From NCBI GenBank assembly GCA_019416455.1, contig DXXG01000004.1, positions 124,001 through 188,000 of the forward strand: a stretch of 64,000 nt of DNA, written 5' to 3'. Below the pieces are notes generated by a model, which was not told the DNA's origin, searched no databases, and saw only the letters and a program-made list of their open reading frames with translations. The stretch is from Clostridiales bacterium. GTDB taxonomy: Bacteria; Bacillota; Clostridia; Oscillospirales; Acutalibacteraceae. The translations under genes and the position numbers were made by a program. This document shows, piece by piece, positions 1-7,356 of this stretch. Numbering within the stretch: the stretch's first letter is position 1; every line of letters starts with the position of its first letter.

Positions 1-87
1 ACGTAGAGCGTAGAAAATTTCCTCTGCTGTCATATGAGCGCGGGAGGCGCTTACGATTTCCAAAATTTTTGTTCCGTATTTCGTCAT
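1..87 (-). CDS. Fur/PerR-family metalloregulator, N-terminal part (cut by window edge)
   Basis: Reading leftwards from ATG at 85-87 gives 29 codons that begin MTKYGTKILEIVSASRAHMT and end AEEIFYALR at the window edge. This is the first winged-helix segment of Fur-family regulators, where a helix precedes an H-(L/M)-T-A-E-E-I-(Y/F) motif. Fur-family proteins bind Fe, Zn or Mn and repress metal-uptake or peroxide-stress genes; metal ligands lie in the part outside the window, so the subtype cannot be fixed. The perfect 7-1-7 operator 28 bases upstream matches the PerR-type box and points to autoregulation. The ATG at 97-99 is not usable because it meets TGA after four codons. Confidence 0.72.
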   Translation of the reverse strand, partial: MTKYGTKILEIVSASRAHMTAEEIFYALR

Positions 88-114
88 AGTCTTGTCATAG
101 CACCTACCACGCTT

Positions 115-129
115 TTAGAATTATTCTAA
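115..129. promoter_or_regulatory. PerR/Fur-type operator box
   Basis: TTAGAATTATTCTAA is a perfect 7-1-7 inverted repeat. It fits the PerR box pattern TTANAATNATTNTAA known from Bacillus. It lies just upstream of the Fur-family gene on the minus strand, as expected for an autoregulatory site. Confidence 0.7.
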
Positions 130-447
130 TTTGATTATACGTTTTTTCGAAGTTTCGTCAAGAGGGAAATTATCTAAAATAACAGTGAATATTTTGGAAA
201 ATAGAGGAGCGAATCAGGAAAATCTGCTACATAGGTAAAGAATAAAGTCCTGGGTGCTTGGTGTGGAATAGGAAGCATTCCCTATCCAGATGGGAAGAAC
301 CACGCTAACAGACTCACGACTGTCTGGGGCACAGTGTTTTTTCGCAACAGAGAATATCCACGTTTATCTTGACTTCAGTTTCAAGAGGTTTTCAGTGCAG
401 GCAAGGGTAAGCGGAAGGGCGTTTTGGCAGTAAGCAGACAGTGGCAA
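130..447. other. Intergenic stretch, no gene seen
   Basis: No supported reading frame is visible. The AT-rich left end probably carries the promoter of the Fur-family gene. A short inverted repeat (CAGAC/GTCTG around 308-327) lies upstream of a T-run at 337-342 and could be a weak plus-strand terminator, but no upstream gene is seen. Confidence 0.4.
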
Positions 448-611
448 AAAAGAGGAGTAGGAATAGAGATACAGGGCCAGCTGATAATCCTGCAAACGGG
501 TTCCCAGCTTTTTTAAGATCCCATACACTTCCTGGTCGCTGTGAATCCGGGAACGACACTGCATCTGTTGGGCGATTTGATCCCGGTACAGAACAATGCT
601 GGCTTTCGAGT
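448..611 (-). pseudogene. Duplicated internal fragment of the Gly-rich hypothetical gene at 10.5-11.7 kb
   Basis: These 164 bases match 10975-11138 with four mismatches that I can see. They encode the same peptide (ending YQLALYLYSYSSF) in the same minus-strand frame as the middle of the 385-aa protein at 10537-11694. No start, flanking domains or full-length copy are present here, so this is a gene relic. Homology stops abruptly on both sides, which suggests a recombination or insertion event and not ordinary decay. Confidence 0.8.
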
Positions 612-1049
612 GTGTCCGGGATTTCCGAACTCAGTGGAATATGAGGGAAGATAAGGGACCCTGGAGGAAGCAAAAAAATCTAGTGTTTCTGCAGCTTTTG
701 GGAAGTCATAAGCGAAAAAACGCAGAAATTCCCAGGTCTGGAAATCCGCGGGGGAATAGCAAAATTCTAACGGAATTCTAAGAAAATCCCCGTAGAAAAC
801 CAGTAGAACCAGAGGCAAAATCGCCCCCAAAACCCACACGTGGGCAGTGCGGATTTTGGGGGTGTTTTGGCGGGACAGTCTCCATGTGCGGTGGAGAGGT
901 CGGGACTATTGACCGGAATCTTTCTGTTCTGGGTGATGCGTAGACCCTGGAGCACCCCGTCCGTTTCCGTGGACGCGGTGGGCTGTGGGGTCCGATCAAT
1001 GAAGGTTGAAAATATCAATAACCCCTCATAGTGTGAGAGGGGAGTGGGG
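612..1049. other. Non-coding stretch with a G/C hairpin
   Basis: No reading frame on either strand resembles a known protein. A hairpin with perfect 9-base arms (CCCCCAAAA at 824-832, TTTTGGGGG at 854-862) and a palindromic loop core is the only clear structure. It has no long T-run, so terminator activity is doubtful. Confidence 0.4.
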
Positions 1050-2342
1050 TCAGAGCAGTTCTTTTGTTTTGCAGGCAAGATACAGCGGAATATTGGTGAT
1101 CGCGCCGTCCTTTCGATACCCGCGCTTGGAAAAGCGGATGGCGTTTTCGGGGTGGTGTTCAGCGATATACCGCTTAAAGGAAGGTGCGGACTTATCTTCG
1201 CCTCCCTTTGCCTCGATGGGGATGATCTCTGTGCCGTTTTGAAGCACGAAGTCGATCTCGCCGGTTTTGTTCGAGTAATAGCGGGGCTCCACTTCAAATT
1301 GACCGCGAAGCTGCTGCAACACATAGTTTTCGGTCAAGGGTCCTTTGAATTGATAGTCGGCTTTCAGCAGGATGGCGCTATTGTCAATGCCTGCCATGTG
1401 TTTGAGCAATCCGGTATCAAAGAGAAACAGCTTGAACTGGTCCAGCTTATCAAAGGCGGAAAGGGGATGCTCCATCTTGGAGACATTATAGATGCGGTTG
1501 AGCATACCGGCTGAAACAAGCCATTCGATGGCTTCTTCAAAGTCCCGTGCCCGTCCGCCCTGCCGGACCGCGCCGTAGATGAACTTTTCATTGGATTTGG
1601 CAAGCTGGGAAACGATGCTGCGGAACACCATCAGGATGCGTCCGCTGTTCACCTTCCCGTTATGCTTCCCAAAGTCGTTTTCGTAGATCTCCACCAGCTC
1701 CCGCTGGATTTGAGAAACCGCTGCCGGGTCCTTATGGTTGCCCCATGAGGCCACACATTCCGGCATCCCGCCGATGATCAGGTAGTTGTTGTAGGCTTCC
1801 AGCAAGCGGTTGTGAAAGATTTCTTCAATGGTCTGATCCTTCTGGATGCTCTCGTAGTAAGCAAAGAGTGCCGGTTCGGTGGCTTCCAGAAACTCGTCGA
1901 AGGTGAGCGGATACAGATCGAGCAGATTGACCATGCCTACGGGATAAGACTTTGGCTGTGCCAGCAGGGTGCCAAGCAGGCGTCCGGCTGCAACAACATG
2001 GTACTCGTTCGCTTTCTCTTTAAAGTATTTAAGGGTGTTGAGTGCCTCCGGGCATTCCTCTACCTCATCGAAAATGACAAGAGTCTCCCCAGGCAGAATC
2101 TTTTTCCCGGCAATCATGGAAAGCAGGTCTATGATCCGCTGGGGGTTTTTGTTTGTCTCGAAAATGGATTTCAGCTCATCTTCCTCGTCAAAGTTCAAGT
2201 AAATATAGTTTTCATAGTAGCTCTGGCCAAACTCTTTCATGAGCCAGGTCTTTCCTACCTGACGAGCGCCGCGGATAATGAGCGGCTTTCGCTCCGGGTC
2301 GTTTTTCCATGTTACAAGCTGCGAAAATGCGTTTCGTTTCAT
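1050..2342 (-). CDS. DUF4143 AAA ATPase (nuclease-like C-terminus)
   Basis: The protein is about 430 aa. It begins with the AAA_14 ATPase core: Walker A RGARQVGKT near residue 25 and Walker B LVIFDE near residue 90. It ends with the DUF4143 domain, which has a PD-(D/E)xK-like signature (GEIDFVL followed by IPIEAKG). The family is widespread and often duplicated in gut Bacteroidetes and Clostridia; its function is unresolved, with DNA-related or toxin-antitoxin-like roles proposed. The start is chosen at 2342; in-frame ATGs at 2348 and 2357 are also downstream of a good promoter (-35 at 2398-2403, -10 at 2375-2380), which excludes the longer open frame reaching 2519. It is monocistronic. Confidence 0.85.
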   Translation of the reverse strand: MKRNAFSQLVTWKNDPERKPLIIRGARQVGKTWLMKEFGQSYYENYIYLNFDEEDELKSIFETNKNPQRIIDLLSMIAGKKILPGETLVIFDEVEECPEALNTLKYFKEKANEYHVVAAGRLLGTLLAQPKSYPVGMVNLLDLYPLTFDEFLEATEPALFAYYESIQKDQTIEEIFHNRLLEAYNNYLIIGGMPECVASWGNHKDPAAVSQIQRELVEIYENDFGKHNGKVNSGRILMVFRSIVSQLAKSNEKFIYGAVRQGGRARDFEEAIEWLVSAGMLNRIYNVSKMEHPLSAFDKLDQFKLFLFDTGLLKHMAGIDNSAILLKADYQFKGPLTENYVLQQLRGQFEVEPRYYSNKTGEIDFVLQNGTEIIPIEAKGGEDKSAPSFKRYIAEHHPENAIRFSKRGYRKDGAITNIPLYLACKTKELL

Positions 2343-2374
2343 GTGCATCACCGCCATTGTTTTTGACTGAAAAC

Positions 2375-2403
2375 AGTATAACACATTTTTCTGAGGTTTA
2401 CAA
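2375..2403 (-). promoter_or_regulatory. Sigma-A promoter of the DUF4143 gene
   Basis: On the minus strand TTGTAA (2398-2403) and TATACT (2375-2380) are separated by exactly 17 bases. Transcription would start near 2368, placing the ATG at 2342 about 26 bases downstream. Confidence 0.6.
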
Positions 2404-2752
2404 CGGGAGAAAAACATATTATTCTGGAATAATAAGGCAATAAAAACCACATTTTTCCGAAATGGATAGATTCCGGTCCCTGTTTTAATATGAAATGAAA
2501 GAATGAGAACATCATCCATCAGGATATCATTCTGTGGTTAGGCAAGATTCTCCTGTGCCAGATGACTTAGAAGATCGTCAATTGTTGTATTCACCAGAAA
2601 AGGTGGGGCGGCTTGTCCCACATGGCATAATATTGAAATAGCTTTTCAGACCACACGTTGCAGATGTTGCATCAGCGCTCTGGCTAATAGTCCTCTATTC
2701 TGCTGGAAACGAGAAAAGGCGTAGCATTTAGCTACGCCCCGGCGGTGTAAAG
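2404..2752. other. Intergenic stretch ending in a perfect hairpin
   Basis: No supported gene. At 2718-2738 there is a perfect hairpin (GGCGTAGC, 5-base loop, GCTACGCC) immediately before the recombinase relic. It lacks a T-run and may be a leader structure or a recombination-associated palindrome. Confidence 0.4.
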
Positions 2753-3139
2753 GTGGTGTGGGATACGAGAGAATTTCTCTATGGCCGTGTCGCCCATGAC
2801 GATTCTTTCGCATTGGAACACCAGCGGTTTCTGCTCCAGCTCTACGTAAAGCAGGCGGGATATACCATCATCGGCGCTGCGGACGAATACGGCAGCGGGC
2901 TTACATTAGACCGCCCGGTACTCCAGAAAGTGACCGAGGCCGTTATCGCTGGCAGGGTGGATGTGGTGATAGTCCACAGCCTGACCCGAATAGGCCGGGA
3001 GTGGGGGATGACCCAAAACTACATTGACCTGCTCACCCAGCACAAGGTAAAGCTCCTGTGCATCCGGGAGCGGCTGCTGTTCGACGAAAACGGTGCTGCC
3101 CCAATTTTGACAATAAAAAATGTGGAGTGTCCTTTGTAG
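2753..3139 (+). pseudogene. Truncated serine recombinase (resolvase N-terminal domain)
   Basis: The 128-aa frame shows the resolvase catalytic fold: FLYGRVAHDDS near residue 9, DEYGSGLTLDRP near 45, VIVHSLTRIGRE near 75. Full-length large serine recombinases continue with recombinase and zinc-ribbon domains, all missing here. The residue aligned with the catalytic serine of the canonical YxRVS motif is alanine (RVA), so strand cleavage by this copy is doubtful even apart from truncation. The reading frame runs into the terminator and 3' end of a tRNA-Pro relic, and its last 13 or so residues are probably not recombinase sequence. The start is uncertain (GTG at 2753 or 2756, close behind AAAGG). 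Confidence 0.75.
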
Positions 3140-3166
3140 GATACTCAGATCCTATAAGGACACTCC
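3113..3166 (-). terminator. Terminator downstream of the tRNA-Pro(CGG) 3' end
   Basis: Arms GGAGTGTCCTT (3124-3134) and AAGGACACTCC (3156-3166) are perfect 11-mers. On the minus strand the hairpin is followed by a run of T (3115-3120), a typical tRNA terminator. Confidence 0.7.
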
Positions 3167-3169
3167 GCA

Positions 3170-3214
3170 TGGTCGGAGTGCGGGGACTCGAACCCCGGGC
3201 CTCCTGCTCCCGAA
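3170..3214 (-). tRNA. tRNA-Pro(CGG) 3' half (attachment-site relic)
   Basis: Read on the minus strand, the segment ends CACTCCG-ACCA and has a perfect T-arm (CGGGG/CCCCG around TTCGAGT), a 3' anticodon strand GCAGG and the loop TTCGGGA with anticodon CGG. The 5' anticodon strand should be CCTGC but reads ACACG, and no D-arm or 5' acceptor is found further up. Only the 3' half exists, followed by its own terminator. This is the pattern left where an element recombined into a tRNA gene. It cannot make a functional tRNA. Confidence 0.72.
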
Positions 3215-3510
3215 CGTGTGTCGGAACTTTCAGACAGCACTCTGCCGCCCTCTTTGGCCCTTTCCACCGCTCCGGCAATTCCTCTTGGACACTCTTTTGC
3301 CTTGCGTGTTTCAAGCAAAACTTTCTCCTTTTGGGATGGGTGTGGGATTGGATTCTGTATATTAAGAAGTTCCGTCCGGGACGGCGATACTGGGCCAGGC
3401 CACCACAGAGAAGGCGCAGGAAATGCGCCGCATAAACAAAGAATAGCTGGTTGAACGCACTGGCACGGAGACGCTGAGGGTCGAGAAACTGCCCTCCCTG
3501 CTTCGTAGGA

Positions 3511-3539
3511 TTGCCAGGCAAGCCCAGCTGTGGTACAAT
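3511..3539 (+). promoter_or_regulatory. Sigma-A promoter before macro-domain fragment
   Basis: TTGCCA (3511-3516) and TACAAT (3534-3539) are spaced by 17 bases, followed by AACACCA. The same layout recurs at 5500-5528 and 12824-12852. The stretch 3215-3510 to its left contains no recognizable gene. Confidence 0.6.
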
Positions 3540-3566
3540 AACACCATAACACGAGGAGGTGACGTC

Positions 3567-3698
3567 ATGCCCCTGCAAATTGTACGAAATGATATCACCA
3601 CCATGAAGGTGGACGCCATCATCAACCCTGCCAACGAGACCCTGTTGGGCGGCGGAGGTGTGGACGGTGCCATCCGCCGGGCCGGAGCTATTTATTAG
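3567..3698 (+). pseudogene. Macro-domain gene, 5' fragment (43 codons)
   Basis: With an AGGAGG site upstream, the frame starts MPLQIVRNDITTMKVDAI and reaches the ADP-ribose-binding loop (LLGGGGVDGAIRRAG), then ends in a stop created at the junction with AT-rich DNA. It is a close but not identical copy of the first 40 codons of the intact macro-domain gene at 5556. The upstream regulatory region is also shared, so 3508-3686 and 5497-5683 are divergent direct repeats. The truncation falls exactly where GC content drops. Confidence 0.75.
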
Positions 3699-3737
3699 TT
3701 GATGATTATAGAAAAATATAAAGGAGAAAAGAAGACA

Positions 3738-4523
3738 ATGTATGGCAATTTAACAAAAGGAAATTTATTTACCATTATCATTAGCCTCGTTGCAACAGCT
3801 ATTTGCTTCCTTATTACAGTCTTTTTAATTCCAACAGCTACTGATAATGAACAAATTAAACTCTTTTCCACCACAATTGTGTCTACTATTGGTGCAACAT
3901 TTCTTGTTAATATTTTATGGGAAATATTTGCGAAAAAGAGATTTGCCGAATCAATATTTGAGGTCGCAAAAATCTCAAAAAACATTGAGCAAAGCGGTGT
4001 TGACCATATTGATACCGACTTTTCAAGCATTAACTGGAGAGCGGAACTGGCAAAAACACATAATTTTACAGCGATTTTTACATATGCACAGACCTGGAGG
4101 AATTTCAATCGAGTTGCAATACAAAAATACACAGGAAAGAGAAGAAACAAATTTATAGTTATTATGCCTGATTATGAAAACGATGACATTATGGCAGAAT
4201 TTGACCGAAGGTATAATTATGAAACCGGGAAAACTAAATCATTAATTTATGATGCAGTGATAGATTATTCCGAATTAGGGGCGGAAGTCTATCTGTATAA
4301 TAAAAGCTTGCAAGCTACATATTATGTGATGGATACTGTTGCTTTTATGGCTTTTTTTAAGCACTCTCCAGGAAAAGCAACCGTTCCCTACATAAGGGCA
4401 GAATCAAATGGTAGTTTTTACAATTATATTGAAACCGAACAAGTAGCCATTTTAGATGCCTCGGTAAAAGTATCTGTCACTGTAAACATAGACGGAAAAA
4501 AGATTATTAAAAAGGAGAAATGA
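3738..4523 (+). CDS. Two-TM membrane protein with degenerate PLD-like soluble domain
   Basis: The 261-aa protein has two hydrophobic segments (about residues 10-32 and 42-62) and a soluble C-terminal domain from about residue 95. The pattern GAEVYLYNKSLQATYYVMD near residue 195 resembles the strand-turn-strand of phospholipase-D-like folds but lacks the HKD residues; this fold call is an inference. AAGGAG at 3720-3725 supports ATG 3738 over an upstream in-frame ATG. The gene ends three bases before a DEDDh exonuclease with a good ribosome site between, so the two form an operon. Both are AT-rich against GC-rich flanks, a sign of transfer. A membrane sensor or effector paired with a nuclease would suit an anti-phage role, but this is not shown. 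Confidence 0.7.
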   Translation: MYGNLTKGNLFTIIISLVATAICFLITVFLIPTATDNEQIKLFSTTIVSTIGATFLVNILWEIFAKKRFAESIFEVAKISKNIEQSGVDHIDTDFSSINWRAELAKTHNFTAIFTYAQTWRNFNRVAIQKYTGKRRNKFIVIMPDYENDDIMAEFDRRYNYETGKTKSLIYDAVIDYSELGAEVYLYNKSLQATYYVMDTVAFMAFFKHSPGKATVPYIRAESNGSFYNYIETEQVAILDASVKVSVTVNIDGKKIIKKEK

Positions 4524-4526
4524 ACC

Positions 4527-5087
4527 ATGGCTCGATTACTCTTTATTGACACAGAAACCGGAGGATTAGATCCTGAAAAACATTCTCTCCTATCAGTTGG
4601 TTTTGTTGTGTGGGACTCTGTTTTGGGAGAATGCTACAGCGCAGAGTACCATCTGAAAAATGAGAAATACTGCATTACTAAAACAGCACAGAGAATTAAT
4701 AAGTTGACAGATTCTGATTTCGATAATGCCATTTCCTCTCGAGATTTAATAAAGACATTTGTAGAAATCAAGGAAAAGTATTTTGTTGACTACACTGCCA
4801 TTCCTTTAGCCGGACATAATACGCAGTTCGATGTACAGTTTATCAAAAAGATGTTTAAGGAGAATCACAGAAGTTTTGATAATATTTTTTTGCATAGACT
4901 TGTTGATACTTATTCAATATTGAAATTTCTGCAAGACGCTGGTGTAATAGAAAATGAAATAAATAGTTCTGCTCAAGCTTTTAAATCTTTTGACATCGTT
5001 GTAGACGGAAGGCATACGGCATTGGGCGATGCAAAAGCGACAATGCAATTATACGAAAAAATGATTCAGCTTCTTCAAGAAACATAA
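4527..5087 (+). CDS. DEDDh 3'-5' exonuclease (DnaQ/RNase T-like)
   Basis: The 186-aa protein has the complete DEDDh set: Asp8 and Glu10 in FIDTETGG (ExoI), Asp102 in GHNTQFD (ExoII), His163 and Asp168 in HTALGDA (ExoIII). These residues bind two metal ions and hydrolyse single-stranded DNA or RNA from the 3' end. At this length it is a stand-alone exonuclease with no polymerase or helicase part. AAAGGAG lies nine bases before ATG, overlapping the end of the membrane-protein gene, so translation is probably coupled. Low GC matches its partner. The substrate is not evident from sequence. Confidence 0.85.
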   Translation: MARLLFIDTETGGLDPEKHSLLSVGFVVWDSVLGECYSAEYHLKNEKYCITKTAQRINKLTDSDFDNAISSRDLIKTFVEIKEKYFVDYTAIPLAGHNTQFDVQFIKKMFKENHRSFDNIFLHRLVDTYSILKFLQDAGVIENEINSSAQAFKSFDIVVDGRHTALGDAKATMQLYEKMIQLLQET

Positions 5088-5499
5088 TTTGTCAGTTATG
5101 TAAAGGTGCCTCAATAGCCTTGAAGACCATAGCATTTCAGAATTTTGTCTTATCGGTGTGAGATATTAATTTTTTACAAGTAATCAAGACGGCGATAGAT
5201 GAATGATGGAATATTAAAGCGTCCCCGAAGTCCGGAACTCGAACAGATCGATTGAAACTGAATAACATCAAGACCTCTGGTGTAGCGGAATAAATTACCG
5301 CAGAGAGCGTGCCATGGTTACAAAATGACATGCAAATTTAGAATCTGTTTTCAAAGATACTGCGGAAGGATTGACCTATGAGATTCGGCGACAGCCTGGG
5401 GAGTACATAGCCAAGGGGGCAGAATACGGTAGCAGAACATCATAAAATGCTCTACAAAAGATACCAGGGCTCACAAGCCGCCATCCCGGTTTGGCCGGA
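5088..5499. other. Intergenic stretch, no gene seen
   Basis: No convincing frame on either strand. Around 5220-5250, read on the minus strand, there is a stretch resembling a tRNA T-loop and acceptor (GTTCGAGT followed by ACTTCG). It is too short and unpaired to call. GC content returns to the backbone value near 5350. Confidence 0.35.
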
Positions 5500-5528
5500 T
5501 TGCCAGGTAGGCATATCTTTGGTACGAT
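5500..5528 (+). promoter_or_regulatory. Sigma-A promoter of the macro-domain gene
   Basis: TTGCCA (5500-5505) and TACGAT (5523-5528) lie 17 bases apart and are followed by AACACCA, as in the truncated copy at 3511-3539. Confidence 0.6.
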
Positions 5529-5555
5529 AACACCAGAACGCAAGGAGGTGCTGTC

Positions 5556-6554
5556 ATGCCCCTGCAAATTGTACGAAACGATATCACCACCATGAAGGTG
5601 GACGCCATCGTCAACGCCGCCAAAGAGAGCTTGCTGGGCGGCGGGGGTGTGGACGGTGCCATCCACCGTGCCGCCGGGCCGGAACTGCTGAACGAGTGCC
5701 GCACCCTGGGCGGCTGCAAAACGGGACAGGCCAAGCTCACAAAGGGCTACCGCCTGCCGACGAAGTTTGTCATCCACACCGTGGGCCCCATCTGGCGGGG
5801 CGGCAGCTACGGGGAGCGGGAACTGTTGGTCTCCGCCTACCACTCCTCCCTGGAAGTTGCTCTGGCCCATGGGTGTGAAACCGTGGCGTTTCCGCTGATC
5901 TCCTCCGGGGTGTACGGCTACCCCAAGGATCAGGCCCTGAAGGTGGCGGTGGATACCATCGGGGATTTTCTGCTTGCCCATGACATGACGGTGTATCTGG
6001 TGATCTTCGACCGGGCCGCTTATACTATCGGCGGGAAGCTGTTTGCCGACATTGCCGCCTACATCGACGACCGCTATGTGGATGCCCACACTGACAGCCG
6101 GGAGATCCAGCGCCGCCGGATGGCTATGGTCTCCATGCCCATGGAGGAATCGGAGTGTATGCCTACCCCCTGTGCTATGGCGCCCTCCGGTCTGGACGAG
6201 GCCCTCAGCAAACTGGACGAGAGTTTTTCCCAGATGCTGCTGCGGAAAATTGACGAGCAGGGCATGACCGACGCTCAGTGCTACAAAAAGGCCAACATCG
6301 ACCGCAAGCTGTTCTCCAAGATCCGCTCGGATGTCCACTACAAGCCCTCCAAGCCCACCGCCATGGCCTTCGCCATTGCCCTGGAACTGCCGCTGGAGGA
6401 GGCACGGGAGATGCTGGAAAAAGCAGGCTTTGCCTTCTCCCACGCCAGCAAGTTCGATATCATCGTGGAGTATTTCATCGTCCACCGGAACTACAACATT
6501 TTTGAGATCAACGAGACTCTGTTCGCCTTTGACCAGAGCTTGCTGGGAGGTTGA
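5556..6554 (+). CDS. Macro-domain protein with C-terminal HTH-like domain
   Basis: The 332-aa protein starts with a macro domain (about residues 1-165): ADP-ribose loop LLGGGGVDGAIHRAAG, then HTVGP and SSGVYGYP. Such domains bind ADP-ribose, or remove it or O-acetyl groups, in the cytoplasm. A charged linker (about 170-215) leads to an alpha-helical C-terminal part with an XRE-like segment (RKLFSKIRSDVHYKPSK) and an extended helical end. This fusion is recurrent in Clostridia; the tail may give nucleic-acid or partner binding, which is inference. AGGAGG lies upstream of ATG 5556. The next gene begins five bases after the stop, suggesting an operon. Confidence 0.88.
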   Translation: MPLQIVRNDITTMKVDAIVNAAKESLLGGGGVDGAIHRAAGPELLNECRTLGGCKTGQAKLTKGYRLPTKFVIHTVGPIWRGGSYGERELLVSAYHSSLEVALAHGCETVAFPLISSGVYGYPKDQALKVAVDTIGDFLLAHDMTVYLVIFDRAAYTIGGKLFADIAAYIDDRYVDAHTDSREIQRRRMAMVSMPMEESECMPTPCAMAPSGLDEALSKLDESFSQMLLRKIDEQGMTDAQCYKKANIDRKLFSKIRSDVHYKPSKPTAMAFAIALELPLEEAREMLEKAGFAFSHASKFDIIVEYFIVHRNYNIFEINETLFAFDQSLLGG

Positions 6555-6558
6555 ACAC

Positions 6559-7286
6559 ATGCAGGATAACTATGTTGGAGATATCGGCGACTATGGAAAG
6601 TACGGCCTTTTGCGGAATGTGACCGCCGCCGGGCTTCGCTTGGCAGTCTGGCAGTCAACTGGTACCGAGTGGTTCCGACTCGCCCGGGCAAACAGGAGGA
6701 CGGGAAATACACTTCCTACCTGGATAAGCCGGAAGTTTACAGACAGTATGATCCGGAACTGTTTGACTGTTTGGCTGGTATGGTACATCAACAAAAACGC
6801 AATATCGAACAAGTTGAGAACAGTGGATTGTTTGCCGCATATTTTTTCTCGGATGCCTTGACTCTGGCAAAGCGAGCACAGTGGCATCAGGCAGCTCTGC
6901 GCAGCACATCAGGGGCAGATGTTGTTTTCCTCGACTCTGACAATGGCTTGGAGAGTGCGAGGATGCATCAGCATAGATCAGCCAAAGAAAAGCACACTAC
7001 CTGGCAGGAGATCAAGGACTACTATGACCGTGGGCAAAGCGTGATCCTATATCAGCACCGTCCCCAGATGACAAAAAAGGAAGTGTGTATCCAGGGTGTG
7101 CTTGACTTTCAGAACACCTTTCTGCACGCTGATCATATCATGCTGTTGGAATATCCTCGCTATACGAATCGCTATTATTTCATGTTTGCGCACCAAAACC
7201 ATCTGCCTGCATTGGAGCGCGTGCATCGTACGGTTGCACAGACCTGGAAAGGATTGTGCAATGCGATTGATATTTGTCGCCCCTAA
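6559..7286 (+). pseudogene. Uncharacterised cytosolic protein, frameshifted by an 8-bp tandem duplication
   Basis: The start (MQDNYVGDIGDYGKYGLL) reads in one frame to about 6648, and the remaining 200 codons (VNWYRVVPTRPGKQEDGK onward) read in another. TGGCAGTC occurs twice in direct succession at 6641-6648 and 6649-6656. Removing one copy restores a continuous protein with LRLAVNWYRVV across the junction. The restored length is about 240 aa. The family is seen as a stand-alone hypothetical protein in Firmicutes and its function is unknown to me. It follows the macro-domain gene by four bases. The break may be a real slipped-strand mutation or an assembly error. Confidence 0.8.
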
Positions 7287-7308
7287 AGCGACCACGGAAT
7301 ACTCGAAT

Positions 7309-7356
7309 CCCCCTATACTGTGCTTGTAAACCAAACACAGCATAGGGGGATTTTTT
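7309..7356 (+). terminator. Terminator overlapping the vWA leader
   Basis: CCCCCTAT (7309-7316) pairs with ATAGGGGG (7342-7349), with CTGTG/CACAG continuing the stem inward, and TTTTTT follows at 7351-7356. The AGGGGG at the end of the stem also serves as ribosome site for the ATG at 7357, so folding could limit translation of the next gene. Confidence 0.65.

Noticed and set aside
1050..2519. N-terminal extension of the DUF4143 ATPase to an upstream start at 2519
   Set aside because: A well-formed promoter lies inside the extension and the extra residues do not belong to the family.
5215..5255. Third tRNA-like segment on the minus strand
   Set aside because: Only a T-loop and part of an acceptor resemble a tRNA; no anticodon arm or stem pairing can be drawn.
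5376..6560. Long open frame of 394 codons on the minus strand opposite the macro-domain gene
   Set aside because: It is an antisense shadow of a GC-rich gene; its residues are His/Gly/Gln-rich without any motif, while the plus frame is a clear macro domain.
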